64,000 nucleotides of DNA, from the NCBI GenBank assembly GCA_031426815.1, contig JASJPG010000016.1:1-64000 (forward strand), given 5' to 3'. Shown here piece by piece: positions 23,370 to 32,402 of the stretch. The notes under the pieces were generated by a model that saw nothing but the letters and a program-made list of their open reading frames with translations, was not told the origin of the DNA and did no database searches. The stretch comes from PFJX01 sp031426815 (lineage in GTDB: Bacteria > Pseudomonadota > Gammaproteobacteria > Burkholderiales > Thiobacillaceae). Position numbers and translations under genes: made by a program. Within the stretch, counting starts at the first letter, position 1. Each line of letters starts with the position of its first letter.

Positions 23370-25955
23370 TTACATCCTGGGCGGCAACGGGCGCAGCGCA
23401 TACAGCTCCTGCACATGCGTGAACCAGGTATGCGAAATGGCGTCGGAGGCGGCGATGAGCTGCCCCGACACCTCGCCCAGGGTCATGATCAAGGTGTGTC
23501 GCGCGTTGCTGTCGAGCTGCCAGGTTTCCAGGTTGGCCTCGGCCGCGTAGAGGCGTTCTTCCGCGCTGAACAAGGCGCGCTCGGCATTGCAGCGCTGGCC
23601 GACCTGGGTCAGTTGGGCCAGGTGATTGCGCGCGGTGTGGATCTGGTAGATCAATGCGCGCGGGCTGTCGGCATCCCACAACAGCAGTTCCAGCACGCCG
23701 GCCAGGAACGGTTCGGCGCGATACCGGCGGCGGAAGGTGATCAGGCTGTCGGCGCTCTGCAGCACCAGCGACAGGCTTTCACGTTCCGCCTCGCCGCTCA
23801 GGCGCGATTGCAGGGTCTGCGCCAGCAGCGTCGATTGGGTCAGGCCGCGTTCGATGCGGCGGCCCAGGTCGAAATAGCGGAAGCCGCTCTCGCGCGGCAG
23901 GGTTTCCGAGGCGAGTCCGGCCAGCCCGGCCAGGGCATCGACCAGACGGCCAAGCCAGAGGTCGATGCGTTCGTGGCTGCCGCCGGCTTTGCGCGCGAGT
24001 TTGCCAACCCCGTGCCCCCAATCGCGCTCGACGCGGTCGAGCAGACGCCAGATCGCCACCGACCAGTACTCGCGCGTGCCGTAGGCGCAGCCGAGCAGGC
24101 CGCGCACGGTATGGGCGAGGTTTCCGGGGCGTTCGCTTTGGGTGGTGAGTTCGCGCACGCAAGTCGCCAGATCGACACGATCCGTGCAGCCGCAGTCGCC
24201 CGGTACGTAGCCCATCAGCCGCATCAGTGCATGCAGCACCGGCTCCAGGCCGGGTGCGGTTTCCTCTTCCCAGAGACCGTCCAGCACCGCGCGCAGCAAG
24301 CGCGTCACCGCTTCGGCGCGTTCCAGATAGCGGCCGGTCCAGAACAGGTTGTCCGCCGCCCGGCTGGTCAGAATTTCGCTTTCGCGCAGCTGGCCTATCG
24401 TTTGCCGGATGCTGGGCGCGCCCTGCAGCGCGGTCTGCGTCATCGTTTGCTGCAACATCGGTGGCAACATCGGTGGCATAAGCGGCTTGGGTTCGGCGAC
24501 CGGCGTGACCCAGGTGTCTTTGTTCAGCGCGCCGCTCTGGGCGGAAAGGCGATTGCCGCTGGTACAGCGCGTCAGGCCGCCGGGCAGCGTCGCGTAGCTT
24601 TCGCCGCGGCTGACCAGGAACGCGCGCAGGCTCGCCTTCTGCGGCAACAGACGGCCGCCGTGCAAGGCCGGTGTGGTCGACGGCAGCAGCGGTTCCTGAC
24701 CGACGTAAAAATGCGGGTGCGCTTGAATGCGCTCACGCCAGACAGCCAGTTGCTTGCGATCGAGTTCGGCACCGAACACGGTTTCGCTGGCCTGGCCGCG
24801 ATGGATCGGCTTCAGCACCAGACGCGACAAATTGGCCAGCACATGCTCGCGTTCCTGTGCCTGGCCGCACCACCATGTCGCGGCACTGGGCAGCAGCAGT
24901 TTTTCGCCGAGCAAGGCCTTGGCCAGCACCGGCAGAAACGGGATCAGCGCCGGGTTCTCCAGCAAGCCGCTGCCGAGCGGGTTCGCCAGCGCGACGTTGC
25001 CGCGCCGCACCGCTTCGACCAGTCCGGCCACGCCCAGGCGCGAGTCCTGGCGCAGTTCGAGCGGGTCGCACCATTCCTCGTCGACGCGGCGCAGGATCAC
25101 ATCGACCGGCTTCAGTCCCTGCACCGACTTCAGCCAGACGCGACCGTCGCGCACGGTCAAATCGTCGCCCTGCGCCAGGTTGTAGCCGAGTCGCGCCGCC
25201 AGATAGGCGTGCTCGAAATAGGTTTCGTTGGCCGGTCCCGGCGTCAGCACGACGACTTGCGGATTCTCGCGCCCGGCGCCGCTGCCCAGGCCGCCCAGCG
25301 CGCTGCGCACCGACTCCAGCCAGGGATTCAGTTTGGCGACGGCGGCGTCTTCGAGAAATTCCGGGAAAGTGCGCGCCATCACGCTGCGGTTTTCCAGCGC
25401 ATAGCCGGCGCCGGAAGGCGCTTGCGTGCGGTCGGCCATGACCCAGATGCGGCCATCCGGCCCGCGCACCAGATCGGCGGCGTAGAAGATCAGTTGCCGC
25501 TTGTCGGCCGGCATCGCGCCGAGCAGCGGACGCAAATAGCCGGCGTGGGCGTAGATCAGATCGGGCGGCAGCAGGCCGCGCTTGAGCAGGGTTTGCGGGC
25601 CATACAGGTCGCGCAGCACCAAATCGAGCAGGCGCGCGCGCTGTTCCAGACCGGCTTCGATCTGCTGCCATTCGGCCGCATCCAGCAACAGCGGAATCGG
25701 GTCCAGCTCCCAGGTGCGCGAGTAGCCGCGTGGGTCGTTGTAGACGTGATAGGTGACGCCGTTCTCGCGCAGCAACCGCTTGATCCGCTGCCCGCGCGCC
25801 GACCAGTCGCGCGCGCCCAGCCCGGCCAGACCTTCCACCAGATCGCCCCAATGCGGCCGCACGCCGGACGTGGCGTCCCACATCTCGTCCCAGGCATCGG
25901 GCAGGGGTTGGTAGTCGGGAGCAGCGGATTGCAGCCGGTTGGCGGGGAAAGTCAT
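23370..25955 (-). CDS. Circularly permuted ATP-grasp / alpha-E fusion protein
   Basis: 861 residues: the N-terminal ~480 residues are a circularly permuted type 2 ATP-grasp domain (GVTYHVYNDPRGYSRTWELD, QVVVLTPGPANETYFEHAYL). The C-terminal ~310 are an all-helical alpha-E (DUF403) domain (LTSRAADNLFWTGRYLERAE). Many bacteria encode these as two neighbouring genes; here they are one protein. The ATP-grasp part is predicted to ligate an amine to a carboxylate. With the transglutaminases and amidotransferase it forms a group that comparative genomics has linked to synthesis or tagging of a peptide. The product is unknown. Confidence 0.88.
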   Translation of the reverse strand: MTFPANRLQSAAPDYQPLPDAWDEMWDATSGVRPHWGDLVEGLAGLGARDWSARGQRIKRLLRENGVTYHVYNDPRGYSRTWELDPIPLLLDAAEWQQIEAGLEQRARLLDLVLRDLYGPQTLLKRGLLPPDLIYAHAGYLRPLLGAMPADKRQLIFYAADLVRGPDGRIWVMADRTQAPSGAGYALENRSVMARTFPEFLEDAAVAKLNPWLESVRSALGGLGSGAGRENPQVVVLTPGPANETYFEHAYLAARLGYNLAQGDDLTVRDGRVWLKSVQGLKPVDVILRRVDEEWCDPLELRQDSRLGVAGLVEAVRRGNVALANPLGSGLLENPALIPFLPVLAKALLGEKLLLPSAATWWCGQAQEREHVLANLSRLVLKPIHRGQASETVFGAELDRKQLAVWRERIQAHPHFYVGQEPLLPSTTPALHGGRLLPQKASLRAFLVSRGESYATLPGGLTRCTSGNRLSAQSGALNKDTWVTPVAEPKPLMPPMLPPMLQQTMTQTALQGAPSIRQTIGQLRESEILTSRAADNLFWTGRYLERAEAVTRLLRAVLDGLWEEETAPGLEPVLHALMRLMGYVPGDCGCTDRVDLATCVRELTTQSERPGNLAHTVRGLLGCAYGTREYWSVAIWRLLDRVERDWGHGVGKLARKAGGSHERIDLWLGRLVDALAGLAGLASETLPRESGFRYFDLGRRIERGLTQSTLLAQTLQSRLSGEAERESLSLVLQSADSLITFRRRYRAEPFLAGVLELLLWDADSPRALIYQIHTARNHLAQLTQVGQRCNAERALFSAEERLYAAEANLETWQLDSNARHTLIMTLGEVSGQLIAASDAISHTWFTHVQELYALRPLPPRM

Positions 25956-26097
25956 GCGTTATCAGCCAGCAGGCGCTTTAGGTGTGATTCGGGCGACTCT
26001 TGATAAAACGACCCGCGGCGATATCGGTACGAGATTCGATGATGACTTGCATGATTCGCTCCAATTCCTTATATCCCGCTCGAAATCCAGCCTAAGC

Positions 26098-26172
26098 GTA
26101 GGGCGGAAAAGCGAAGCGCCTTCCGCCGAATGAACGCTGATTGGCGGAAGGCGCTTCGCTTTTCCGCCCTAC
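26098..26172. repeat. Perfect 30-bp inverted repeat (large extragenic palindrome)
   Basis: Two perfect 30-nt arms (26098-26127 and 26143-26172) begin GTAGGGCGGAAAAGCGAAG and are separated by a 15-nt loop. The element lies between the fusion gene and the DUF2126 gene. It resembles the GTAGGG...CCCTAC palindromes seen in many betaproteobacterial spacers. Confidence 0.85.
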
Positions 26173-26216
26173 GAATCAACCTGCCTGCGTAGCGGGCATG
26201 ATAGCTGGCGTTTGCT

Positions 26217-29200
26217 TTATTCCGGCATCCTCCGCAAATCCAGCGTGTACGGATACTCATGCGTCGGCTCTTCCGGCGGCGGCGCCATCGGTCGCAAACC
26301 GCCGCCCGCCGGCACGAAGCGTTCGAGACGGCGCAGGTCGGGCGGCACCGGCACCGGGCCGGGCGTGTGGTTCCAGTCCTGGAAGCGGTTGACGCGGCGC
26401 GACTCGGCTTCATTGGCGTTGACCGGGAACACGTCGTAGCTGCGTCCGCCGGGATGGCTGACGTGATAGGCGCAGCCGCCGACGGCCTTGCCGGTCCAGG
26501 TGTCGATCAGGTCGATCACCAGCGGCGTGTGCACACCGATGGTGGGATGCAGCGCCGACGGCGGTTGCCAGGCGCGATAACGCACGCCGGCGACGTATTC
26601 GCCCTGGCGGCCGGTATTGCGCAGCGGCACGCGGCGGCCGTTGCAGGCGACGACATAGCGGCCGTCGGTCAGGCCGGTCACCCGCACCTGGATGCGTTCC
26701 ACCGACGAATCGACGAAGCGGGCGGTGCCGACGTTGCTGAGTTCCTCGCCCAGCACGTGCCAGGGTTCGATGGCGGTGCGCAGTTCGATTTCGATGTCGT
26801 CGATCTTGACGGTGCCGATGCGCGGGAAGCGGAATTCGATGTACGGATCAAGCCAGTCGGCCTGGAACGGGTAGCCGGCGGCCTGAATGTCGCGCACGAC
26901 ATCGAGCAGGTCGGCGCGGACGTGGTGCGGCAGCATGAAGCGGTCGTGCAGTTCGGTGCCCCAGCGCACCAGCTTGTGCCGGTAAGGTTTCTCCCAGAAA
27001 CGCGCCACCAGGATGCGCAACAGCAGGATCTGCGCGGCGCTCATCTGCCAGTGCGGCGGCATCTCGAAGCCGCGGAATTCGACCAGGCCGAGGCGCCCGG
27101 TCGGGCTGTCCGGCGAATACAACTTGTCGATAGAGAACTCGGACCGGTGCGTGTTGCCGGTCAGATCGACCAGCAGGTTGCGCAACAGACGGTCGACCAG
27201 CCAGAGCTGGTTGGTCTCGCCCGCCGGCATTTGCTGGAAGGCGATTTCCAGTTCGTACAGCTTCTCGTCGCGCCCCTCGTCGACGCGCGGCGCCTGGCTG
27301 GTCGGGCCGATGAACATGCCGGCGAACAGGTAGGACAGGCCGGGATGGTGTTGCCAGTAGCTGACCAGGCTCATCACCAGATCGGGCCGGCGCAGCATCG
27401 GGCTGTCGGCCGGCGTGGCGCCGCCGAGGGTGACATGGTTGCCGCCACCGGTGCCGGTGTGGCGCCCGTCGAGCATGAATTTCTCGGTGGTCAGCCGCGC
27501 CAGACGGGCTTCCTCGTACAGCACGCGGATGTTGTCGGTGAGGTCGGCCCAGTTGCCGGCGGGATGGATGTTGACTTCGATGACGCCCGGGTCGGGCGTC
27601 ACCATCAGACGTTGCAGACGCGCATCGCGCGGCGGCTCGTAGCCTTCCAGGACGATCGGAGTGTTCAGTTTCGCGGCGATGGCCTCGATCGCGGCGGCGA
27701 GTTCGAGGTAATGCTCCAGCGCGGTCAGCGGTGGCATGAAGATGCGCAGCACACCGCCGCGCGCCTCGACGCAGAGCGCGGTGTGGATGACCCGATTCGC
27801 CCCCTCTCCCTCCCTGGGGAGAGGGCTGGGGTGAGGGGCCGCCGCTTGCTGCCGGATTTCCGGATGCGGGTTCTGCTCCGGCAGGAATGACGAATAGCGC
27901 CGGCTGATCTCGCCGAAGTCGTCGGGCAGCGCGGCGCGCGGCGCGAACATGTCGAGCGGCCAGGTCGGTTCGCGCTCCGCCTCGGCCACCCAGGGCAGGC
28001 TGTCCAGCGGCAGGCGCAGACCCATCGGCGAGTCGCCCGGCAGCAGATAGAGGCGGCCGCGGCGGAAATTCCAGTCGCCGCTTTTCCAGGTGTTTTTCAC
28101 CGCGTCCCAGGCCAGCGGCAGCACGTAGCCGACCGGCTGGTCGAGCCCGCGCGATAGTTTGGCGGCGAGGCTGCGACGTTCCGACGGGTCGTTCAGATCG
28201 AACTTTTCCGGGTCCAGGTTGGCCGGGACTTCCGCTTCCTTCAACAGGTAATACAGCGCGTCCTCGAAGCCGGGTTGCGCGTGAGCCGCCGGCAGGCCGA
28301 GCTGGTGCGCCAGTTGGGCGATGAAGGCGGCCGCCTGGGCGGCGGTGTGGCCGTAATCCTTGCCTTCGTCGGCCAGCAACGTCGGGTTCTTCCACAACGC
28401 CACGCCATCGCTGCGCCAGAAGATGCCCAGCGCCCAGCGCGGCAGCGGCTCGCCGGGATACCACTTGCCCTGGCCGGAGAAACGCAGGCCGTTCGGCGCG
28501 TAGCGTTCGCTCAGGCGTTGCCACAAATCCTGCGCGCGTTCCAGCTTGTGCGGCCCCAACGCGGCGCTGTTCCACTGCGCCGATTCCATGTCGTCAATGG
28601 AGACGAAAGTCGGCTCGCCGCCCATGGTCAGGCGCACGTCGAATTCGTCCAGTTTCGCGTCGACGGCGCGGCCGAGCGCATCGATGGCGAGCCATTGGTC
28701 GTTGCGATACGGCTTGGTCACGCGCGGGTCTTCGTGGATGCGCACGACGCTGTTGTCGAAGCTGAAGCTGACCTCGCACTTGTCCATCGCGCCGGTCACC
28801 GGTGCGGCGCTGACCGGGTCCGGTGTGCAGGCGAGCGGAATATGGTTTTCGCCGGCGAACAGGCCGGAGGTCGGGTCGAGACCGATCCAGCCGGCACCCG
28901 GCACGTAGACCTCGGCCCAGGCGTGCAGATCGGTGAAGTCCGCCTCCGGGCCGGACGGGCCATCGAGCGATTTCACATCGGCGCTGAGCTGCACCAGATA
29001 GCCGGACACGAAGCGGGCGGCGAAGCCGAGGTGACGCAGGATCTGCACCAGCAGCCAGGCGCTGTCGCGGCAGGAACCGCAGGCCAGTTGCAGCGTTTCC
29101 TCGCAGGTCTGCACGCCGGGTTCCATGCGGATGTTGTATTTCAGCGCTTGCCAGACCAGCTGATTGAGCTCGACCAGGAAGTCCTGCGTCGAACGCGGCG

Positions 29201-29609
29201 TGCAATCCACTTCCTGCAACCAGGCCAGCAGCAGCGGGCCGGATTCCGTCAACTCGCAATACGGCACCAGTTCCTTGGCCAGTTGCGCGTCGTATGCGAA
29301 CGGATATTTGGTGGCGTATTCCTCCAGGAAGAAGTCGAACGGGTTGATCACGGTCATGTCCGCGATCACCTCCACCTCGATATCGAAATGCGTGGTCTTG
29401 TCCGGGAAGACCAGGCGCGCCAGATAGTTGCCGAACGGGTCCTGCTGCCAGTTGATGAAGTGCTTTTCCGGCAGGATGCGCAGCGAATAAGCCAGGATAG
29501 GCGTGCGGCTGTGCGCGGCGGGACGCAGGCGCAGGATGTGCGGGCCAAGAGCGACCGACTTGTCGTAGCGGTAATGGGTCTTGTGGCGGATGGCGACGCG
29601 AATGCTCAT
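26217..29609 (-). CDS. Large transglutaminase-like / DUF2126 protein
   Basis: 1130 residues from ATG 29609, with AGGAG 10 nt upstream. The N-terminal ~290 residues are a transglutaminase-like domain with Cys in ACGSCRDSAWLL, His in DLHAWAEVYVPG and Asp in WIGLDPTSG. The remaining ~840 are DUF2126, with FDVRLTMGGEPTFVSIDDME and a C-terminal GGRSYDVFPVNANEAESRR. The domain order and length are normal for this family. It is the first gene of the group and is separated from the next by the 30-bp palindrome. Catalytic role is predicted amide chemistry; substrate unknown. Confidence 0.9.
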   Translation of the reverse strand: MSIRVAIRHKTHYRYDKSVALGPHILRLRPAAHSRTPILAYSLRILPEKHFINWQQDPFGNYLARLVFPDKTTHFDIEVEVIADMTVINPFDFFLEEYATKYPFAYDAQLAKELVPYCELTESGPLLLAWLQEVDCTPRSTQDFLVELNQLVWQALKYNIRMEPGVQTCEETLQLACGSCRDSAWLLVQILRHLGFAARFVSGYLVQLSADVKSLDGPSGPEADFTDLHAWAEVYVPGAGWIGLDPTSGLFAGENHIPLACTPDPVSAAPVTGAMDKCEVSFSFDNSVVRIHEDPRVTKPYRNDQWLAIDALGRAVDAKLDEFDVRLTMGGEPTFVSIDDMESAQWNSAALGPHKLERAQDLWQRLSERYAPNGLRFSGQGKWYPGEPLPRWALGIFWRSDGVALWKNPTLLADEGKDYGHTAAQAAAFIAQLAHQLGLPAAHAQPGFEDALYYLLKEAEVPANLDPEKFDLNDPSERRSLAAKLSRGLDQPVGYVLPLAWDAVKNTWKSGDWNFRRGRLYLLPGDSPMGLRLPLDSLPWVAEAEREPTWPLDMFAPRAALPDDFGEISRRYSSFLPEQNPHPEIRQQAAAPHPSPLPREGEGANRVIHTALCVEARGGVLRIFMPPLTALEHYLELAAAIEAIAAKLNTPIVLEGYEPPRDARLQRLMVTPDPGVIEVNIHPAGNWADLTDNIRVLYEEARLARLTTEKFMLDGRHTGTGGGNHVTLGGATPADSPMLRRPDLVMSLVSYWQHHPGLSYLFAGMFIGPTSQAPRVDEGRDEKLYELEIAFQQMPAGETNQLWLVDRLLRNLLVDLTGNTHRSEFSIDKLYSPDSPTGRLGLVEFRGFEMPPHWQMSAAQILLLRILVARFWEKPYRHKLVRWGTELHDRFMLPHHVRADLLDVVRDIQAAGYPFQADWLDPYIEFRFPRIGTVKIDDIEIELRTAIEPWHVLGEELSNVGTARFVDSSVERIQVRVTGLTDGRYVVACNGRRVPLRNTGRQGEYVAGVRYRAWQPPSALHPTIGVHTPLVIDLIDTWTGKAVGGCAYHVSHPGGRSYDVFPVNANEAESRRVNRFQDWNHTPGPVPVPPDLRRLERFVPAGGGLRPMAPPPEEPTHEYPYTLDLRRMPE

Positions 29610-29692
29610 GGCGGGCAAACTCCTGTGGAAAACATGACCTGTTCAGCAAGAAATCAGGCCAGACACTCAAGCCAAACCCGCAGCCGAAAAAA

Positions 29693-29720
29693 CAACGCCA
29701 CGCAAGGGGGGTGCGTGGCG
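29693..29720 (-). terminator. Hairpin with U-run between queD and the DUF2126 gene
   Basis: On the minus strand CGCCACGC/GCGTGGCG is followed by TTGTTTTTT. It could end the queD transcript or act as an attenuator in the leader of the DUF2126 gene. The stretch 29610-29921 also contains a 49-codon minus-strand frame (29803-29654) that spans the hairpin; nothing else is seen there. Confidence 0.6.
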
Positions 29721-29921
29721 CAGAAGCAGGAGACCAACCAGTTCTTGTTGTGGAGGAGACACAAGTCCGCTCGATACTGAGCAAGGTTGATGCCAATCGC
29801 CATGAATTCCCGCGAACCGGCGCCCCTGCTGGCGAGAGGCAGAATCGTCGCGGATGCCAAACGCATACAACCGCACCACGGCGGTGCGCGCAGCCTCAAT
29901 CCAGAGCGTGCTGCACCCTGT

Positions 29922-30281
29922 TCAAATGCCGCCGCTGTAGCTGCAACCCGAGGTCGCCGTCTCCATCACCACGATCTTGCTCAGGCCCGGCAGCGCCGGT
30001 TGCAGCCGTTGCCAGAGCCAGACGGCGAGCAGTTCGCTGGTCGGGTTTTCCAGTCCCGCCACTTCGTTCAAATAGCGATGATCGAGATTGGCGTGGATCG
30101 GCTGCCAGGCGCGCTGAATGTCGGCGAAATCGACCACCCAGCCCAGTTTCGGGTCTAGCGGCCCGGCGACATGCACCTCGATCTGGAAGGAATGGCCATG
30201 CACGCGGGCGCAGGGATGTTCCGCCGGCAAATGTGGCAGCCGGCGCGCGGCTTCGAGCGAGAATCGGTTGAAGATGTCCAT
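29922..30281 (-). CDS. queD: 6-carboxytetrahydropterin synthase (QueD-like)
   Basis: 119 residues, the usual length. Zinc ligands are the His in RRLPHLPAEH and the pair in VHGHSF; the catalytic Cys is in EHPCARVHGH and the acidic end in VMETATSGCSYSG. QueD converts dihydroneopterin triphosphate to 6-carboxytetrahydropterin in queuosine biosynthesis. The N-terminus and Cys spacing (C-x3-HGH) fit QueD rather than eukaryote-type PTPS. It is divergent from the V-ATPase subunit gene. Confidence 0.9.
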   Translation of the reverse strand: MDIFNRFSLEAARRLPHLPAEHPCARVHGHSFQIEVHVAGPLDPKLGWVVDFADIQRAWQPIHANLDHRYLNEVAGLENPTSELLAVWLWQRLQPALPGLSKIVVMETATSGCSYSGGI

Positions 30282-30378
30282 CGGGGTTCGCTTTCGTGCG
30301 GCTATGCTTGATGCGGCAGTGTATTTCGCGCCAGGCTAATCGCAAACTGCGCCGAGGGACCCTCACCGAGATCGCCGC

Positions 30379-32259
30379 ATGACCCAGAAAATGCTGCATG
30401 TCACGCTCGAAATCGACGAGCCGGAAGCGCCGCGCGCCGCCTATTTATTGGCGAAGTACGGCGTCTTCACGCCCGAACACAGCGTGCTGGGCAGCTACAA
30501 CCCGGCCAACAGCGACGGCCAGCGTTACCACGATGCAACCGCGCAGGCGCGCGCCAAACTGACGCGACTGGCCGCCCATTACCAGGGTTTGCCGCAGCCC
30601 GCCGCGGCGCCGAGCGAACCGCCGACGCTGGCTCAGCTGCATGAGATCGACGCCTGGCTGGACGAGTTGCTGCAGGTCACCGACACCTGTCGCGGCAAGC
30701 GCGAACAGTTCGAACGCGAACAACGCCACGAAGCCGCGCTACTCGAAGAACTGACGCCGTTCAAGACGCTGGATCTCGATCTGGCCCAGTTGGCGCGGCC
30801 GAAACGCTTCATCCAGACCTTGCTCGGCAGCGTCGCGGAATCCGCGCTGCCCGCCCTGAGCGAGGATCTGGCGCAGGTCGGCGGCATCGTCGAGTTGTTC
30901 GGTCGCCAGGCCGGGCGGGCTTATCTGGTGGTGGTGTGTCCGCAACTGCGCTGTTTGCTGTCGCGCGCCCTGCTGGAAAAACACGGCTGGCGCGAGATCC
31001 ATTTGCCGGCGGAATTTTCCGGGCGGCCGCAGGAAGTCGAAAGCGAGCTGAAGAACCTGTGCAAACGCATCACGCAAGGCGTCGACAACCTGGAACAAAC
31101 GCATCGCCATACCTTCGCGGGCATCGAGGATCGGCTCGCACATGCGCTCAAATCGGTCGAACTGGCGGAGCCTTATGCCCGACTGATCGGCGAAACGGTG
31201 GCCGAAGCCGGCGGCAAATTGCTGATCCGCGGCTGGATTCCGCAGCGCAATCTGCGCCGCCTGGAAACGCAACTGGCCAAAGCGCTCAGCCGCGCCTATC
31301 GCCTGGACACACGACCGCCGCAACCCGGCGAGCGCGAATCGGTGCCCTCCGCCATGCACTACCCGACCTGGCTGGGGCCGTTTGCCGAACTGGTGCGCGG
31401 CTACGGCGTGCCGTGCTACGGCGATTTCGATCCGACCCTGTTCTTCATGCTGTCGTTCACCGCCATGTTCGGCATGATGTTCGGCGATGTCGGACATGGC
31501 CTGGCGATTGCGTTCGCCGCCTTGTTTCTGCGCGGTGCGGCGAAACGATATCGCCCGCTGTTGCTGGCCACCGGCGCCGCCGCCTGCGGCTTCGGCTGGC
31601 TGTACGGCAGCGTGTTCGGCATTGAGGGCGTCATCGCACCGCTCTGGATCGCGCCGCTGTCCGACCCCATGCGCATGCTGCACGCCGCGCTCTGGTGGGG
31701 CGTCGGCTTCCTGGTCGCCACACAACTGATCATGCTTTACAACCGCGTCGCCGCACGCAACTGGCGCGCGGCGCTGTTCGATGCCGGCGGGGTGGCGGGC
31801 CTGCTGCTCTATCTCGGCGGCGTCGCGGCGTTCTATCTGGTTTACACGCAACACGCGGGCGTTGACTTCGCGGCGGCAGTCGCCGGCAGCGGCTTTCTGC
31901 TGGTGCTGATCCATCACTGCGCGCAGCAATCCGAGCCGTGGCCGGGGCGCTTGTTCCTGAGCCTGATGGCCACGCTGGAATCGGTCTTCAACGATTTCGT
32001 CAACACCCTGTCGTTCATGCGTGTCGCCGCTTTCTCGCTCAGCCATGTCGCGCTGGCCATGGCGATCGCCACCTTGAGCGCCGAGATGAACCATGTCGGC
32101 CAGATCGTCATGCTGCTATTCGGCAACGCGCTGATCCTGCTGCTGGAAGGCTCCATCGTCGCGATCCAGGTGCTGCGCCTGGAGTATTACGAAGGCTTTG
32201 CACGCTACTTCACCTGCTTCGGACGCGAGTTCAAACCGCTGCTCGATGCCGAGGCGTAG
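30379..32259 (+). CDS. Orphan V-type ATPase subunit I (subunit a) homologue
   Basis: 626 residues. The N-terminal ~330 are soluble and helical, with the coiled-coil stalk character of subunit I/a. The C-terminal half has about seven membrane segments, including PCYGDFDPTLFFMLSFTAMF and GMMFGDVGHGLAIAF, the family signatures, and SFMRVAAFSLSHVALA with the conserved Arg that forms the proton half-channel. No other V/A-type ATPase subunit gene lies within the visible neighbourhood. It may belong to an incomplete complex or be encoded apart from its partners. Confidence 0.88.
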   Translation: MTQKMLHVTLEIDEPEAPRAAYLLAKYGVFTPEHSVLGSYNPANSDGQRYHDATAQARAKLTRLAAHYQGLPQPAAAPSEPPTLAQLHEIDAWLDELLQVTDTCRGKREQFEREQRHEAALLEELTPFKTLDLDLAQLARPKRFIQTLLGSVAESALPALSEDLAQVGGIVELFGRQAGRAYLVVVCPQLRCLLSRALLEKHGWREIHLPAEFSGRPQEVESELKNLCKRITQGVDNLEQTHRHTFAGIEDRLAHALKSVELAEPYARLIGETVAEAGGKLLIRGWIPQRNLRRLETQLAKALSRAYRLDTRPPQPGERESVPSAMHYPTWLGPFAELVRGYGVPCYGDFDPTLFFMLSFTAMFGMMFGDVGHGLAIAFAALFLRGAAKRYRPLLLATGAAACGFGWLYGSVFGIEGVIAPLWIAPLSDPMRMLHAALWWGVGFLVATQLIMLYNRVAARNWRAALFDAGGVAGLLLYLGGVAAFYLVYTQHAGVDFAAAVAGSGFLLVLIHHCAQQSEPWPGRLFLSLMATLESVFNDFVNTLSFMRVAAFSLSHVALAMAIATLSAEMNHVGQIVMLLFGNALILLLEGSIVAIQVLRLEYYEGFARYFTCFGREFKPLLDAEA

Positions 32260-32338
32260 GAGCGCGCGCCTACTTGCCAACGGCTGTACCCGCAAGGGGC
32301 ACGCCGTATCCGTAAGCGCTAAAGCGCTAACGGCTACG

Positions 32339-32370
32339 CTGTCACGAAAGCTTCATGAAAGCGTCATAAC
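32339..32370 (+). promoter_or_regulatory. Pho box upstream of phoB
   Basis: CTGTCAC-GAAA-GCTTCAT-GAAA-GCGTCAT gives three direct 7-mers with 4-nt AT-rich spacers, an 11-nt period as in E. coli Pho boxes. It lies 33 nt before phoB, consistent with autoregulation by PhoB. Confidence 0.8.
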
Positions 32371-32402
32371 ATGCCGAGCAACCCCACTCACTGGAGGCTC
32401 AC

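Noticed and set aside
23334..26003. Very long plus-strand frame opposite the ATP-grasp/alpha-E gene
   Set aside because: High-GC shadow frame; the minus-strand protein has catalytic motifs and family features, the plus-strand one has none.
32260..32338. Short AGCGCTAAAGCGCT palindromes before the Pho box
   Set aside because: Too short and low in complexity to call a regulatory site.
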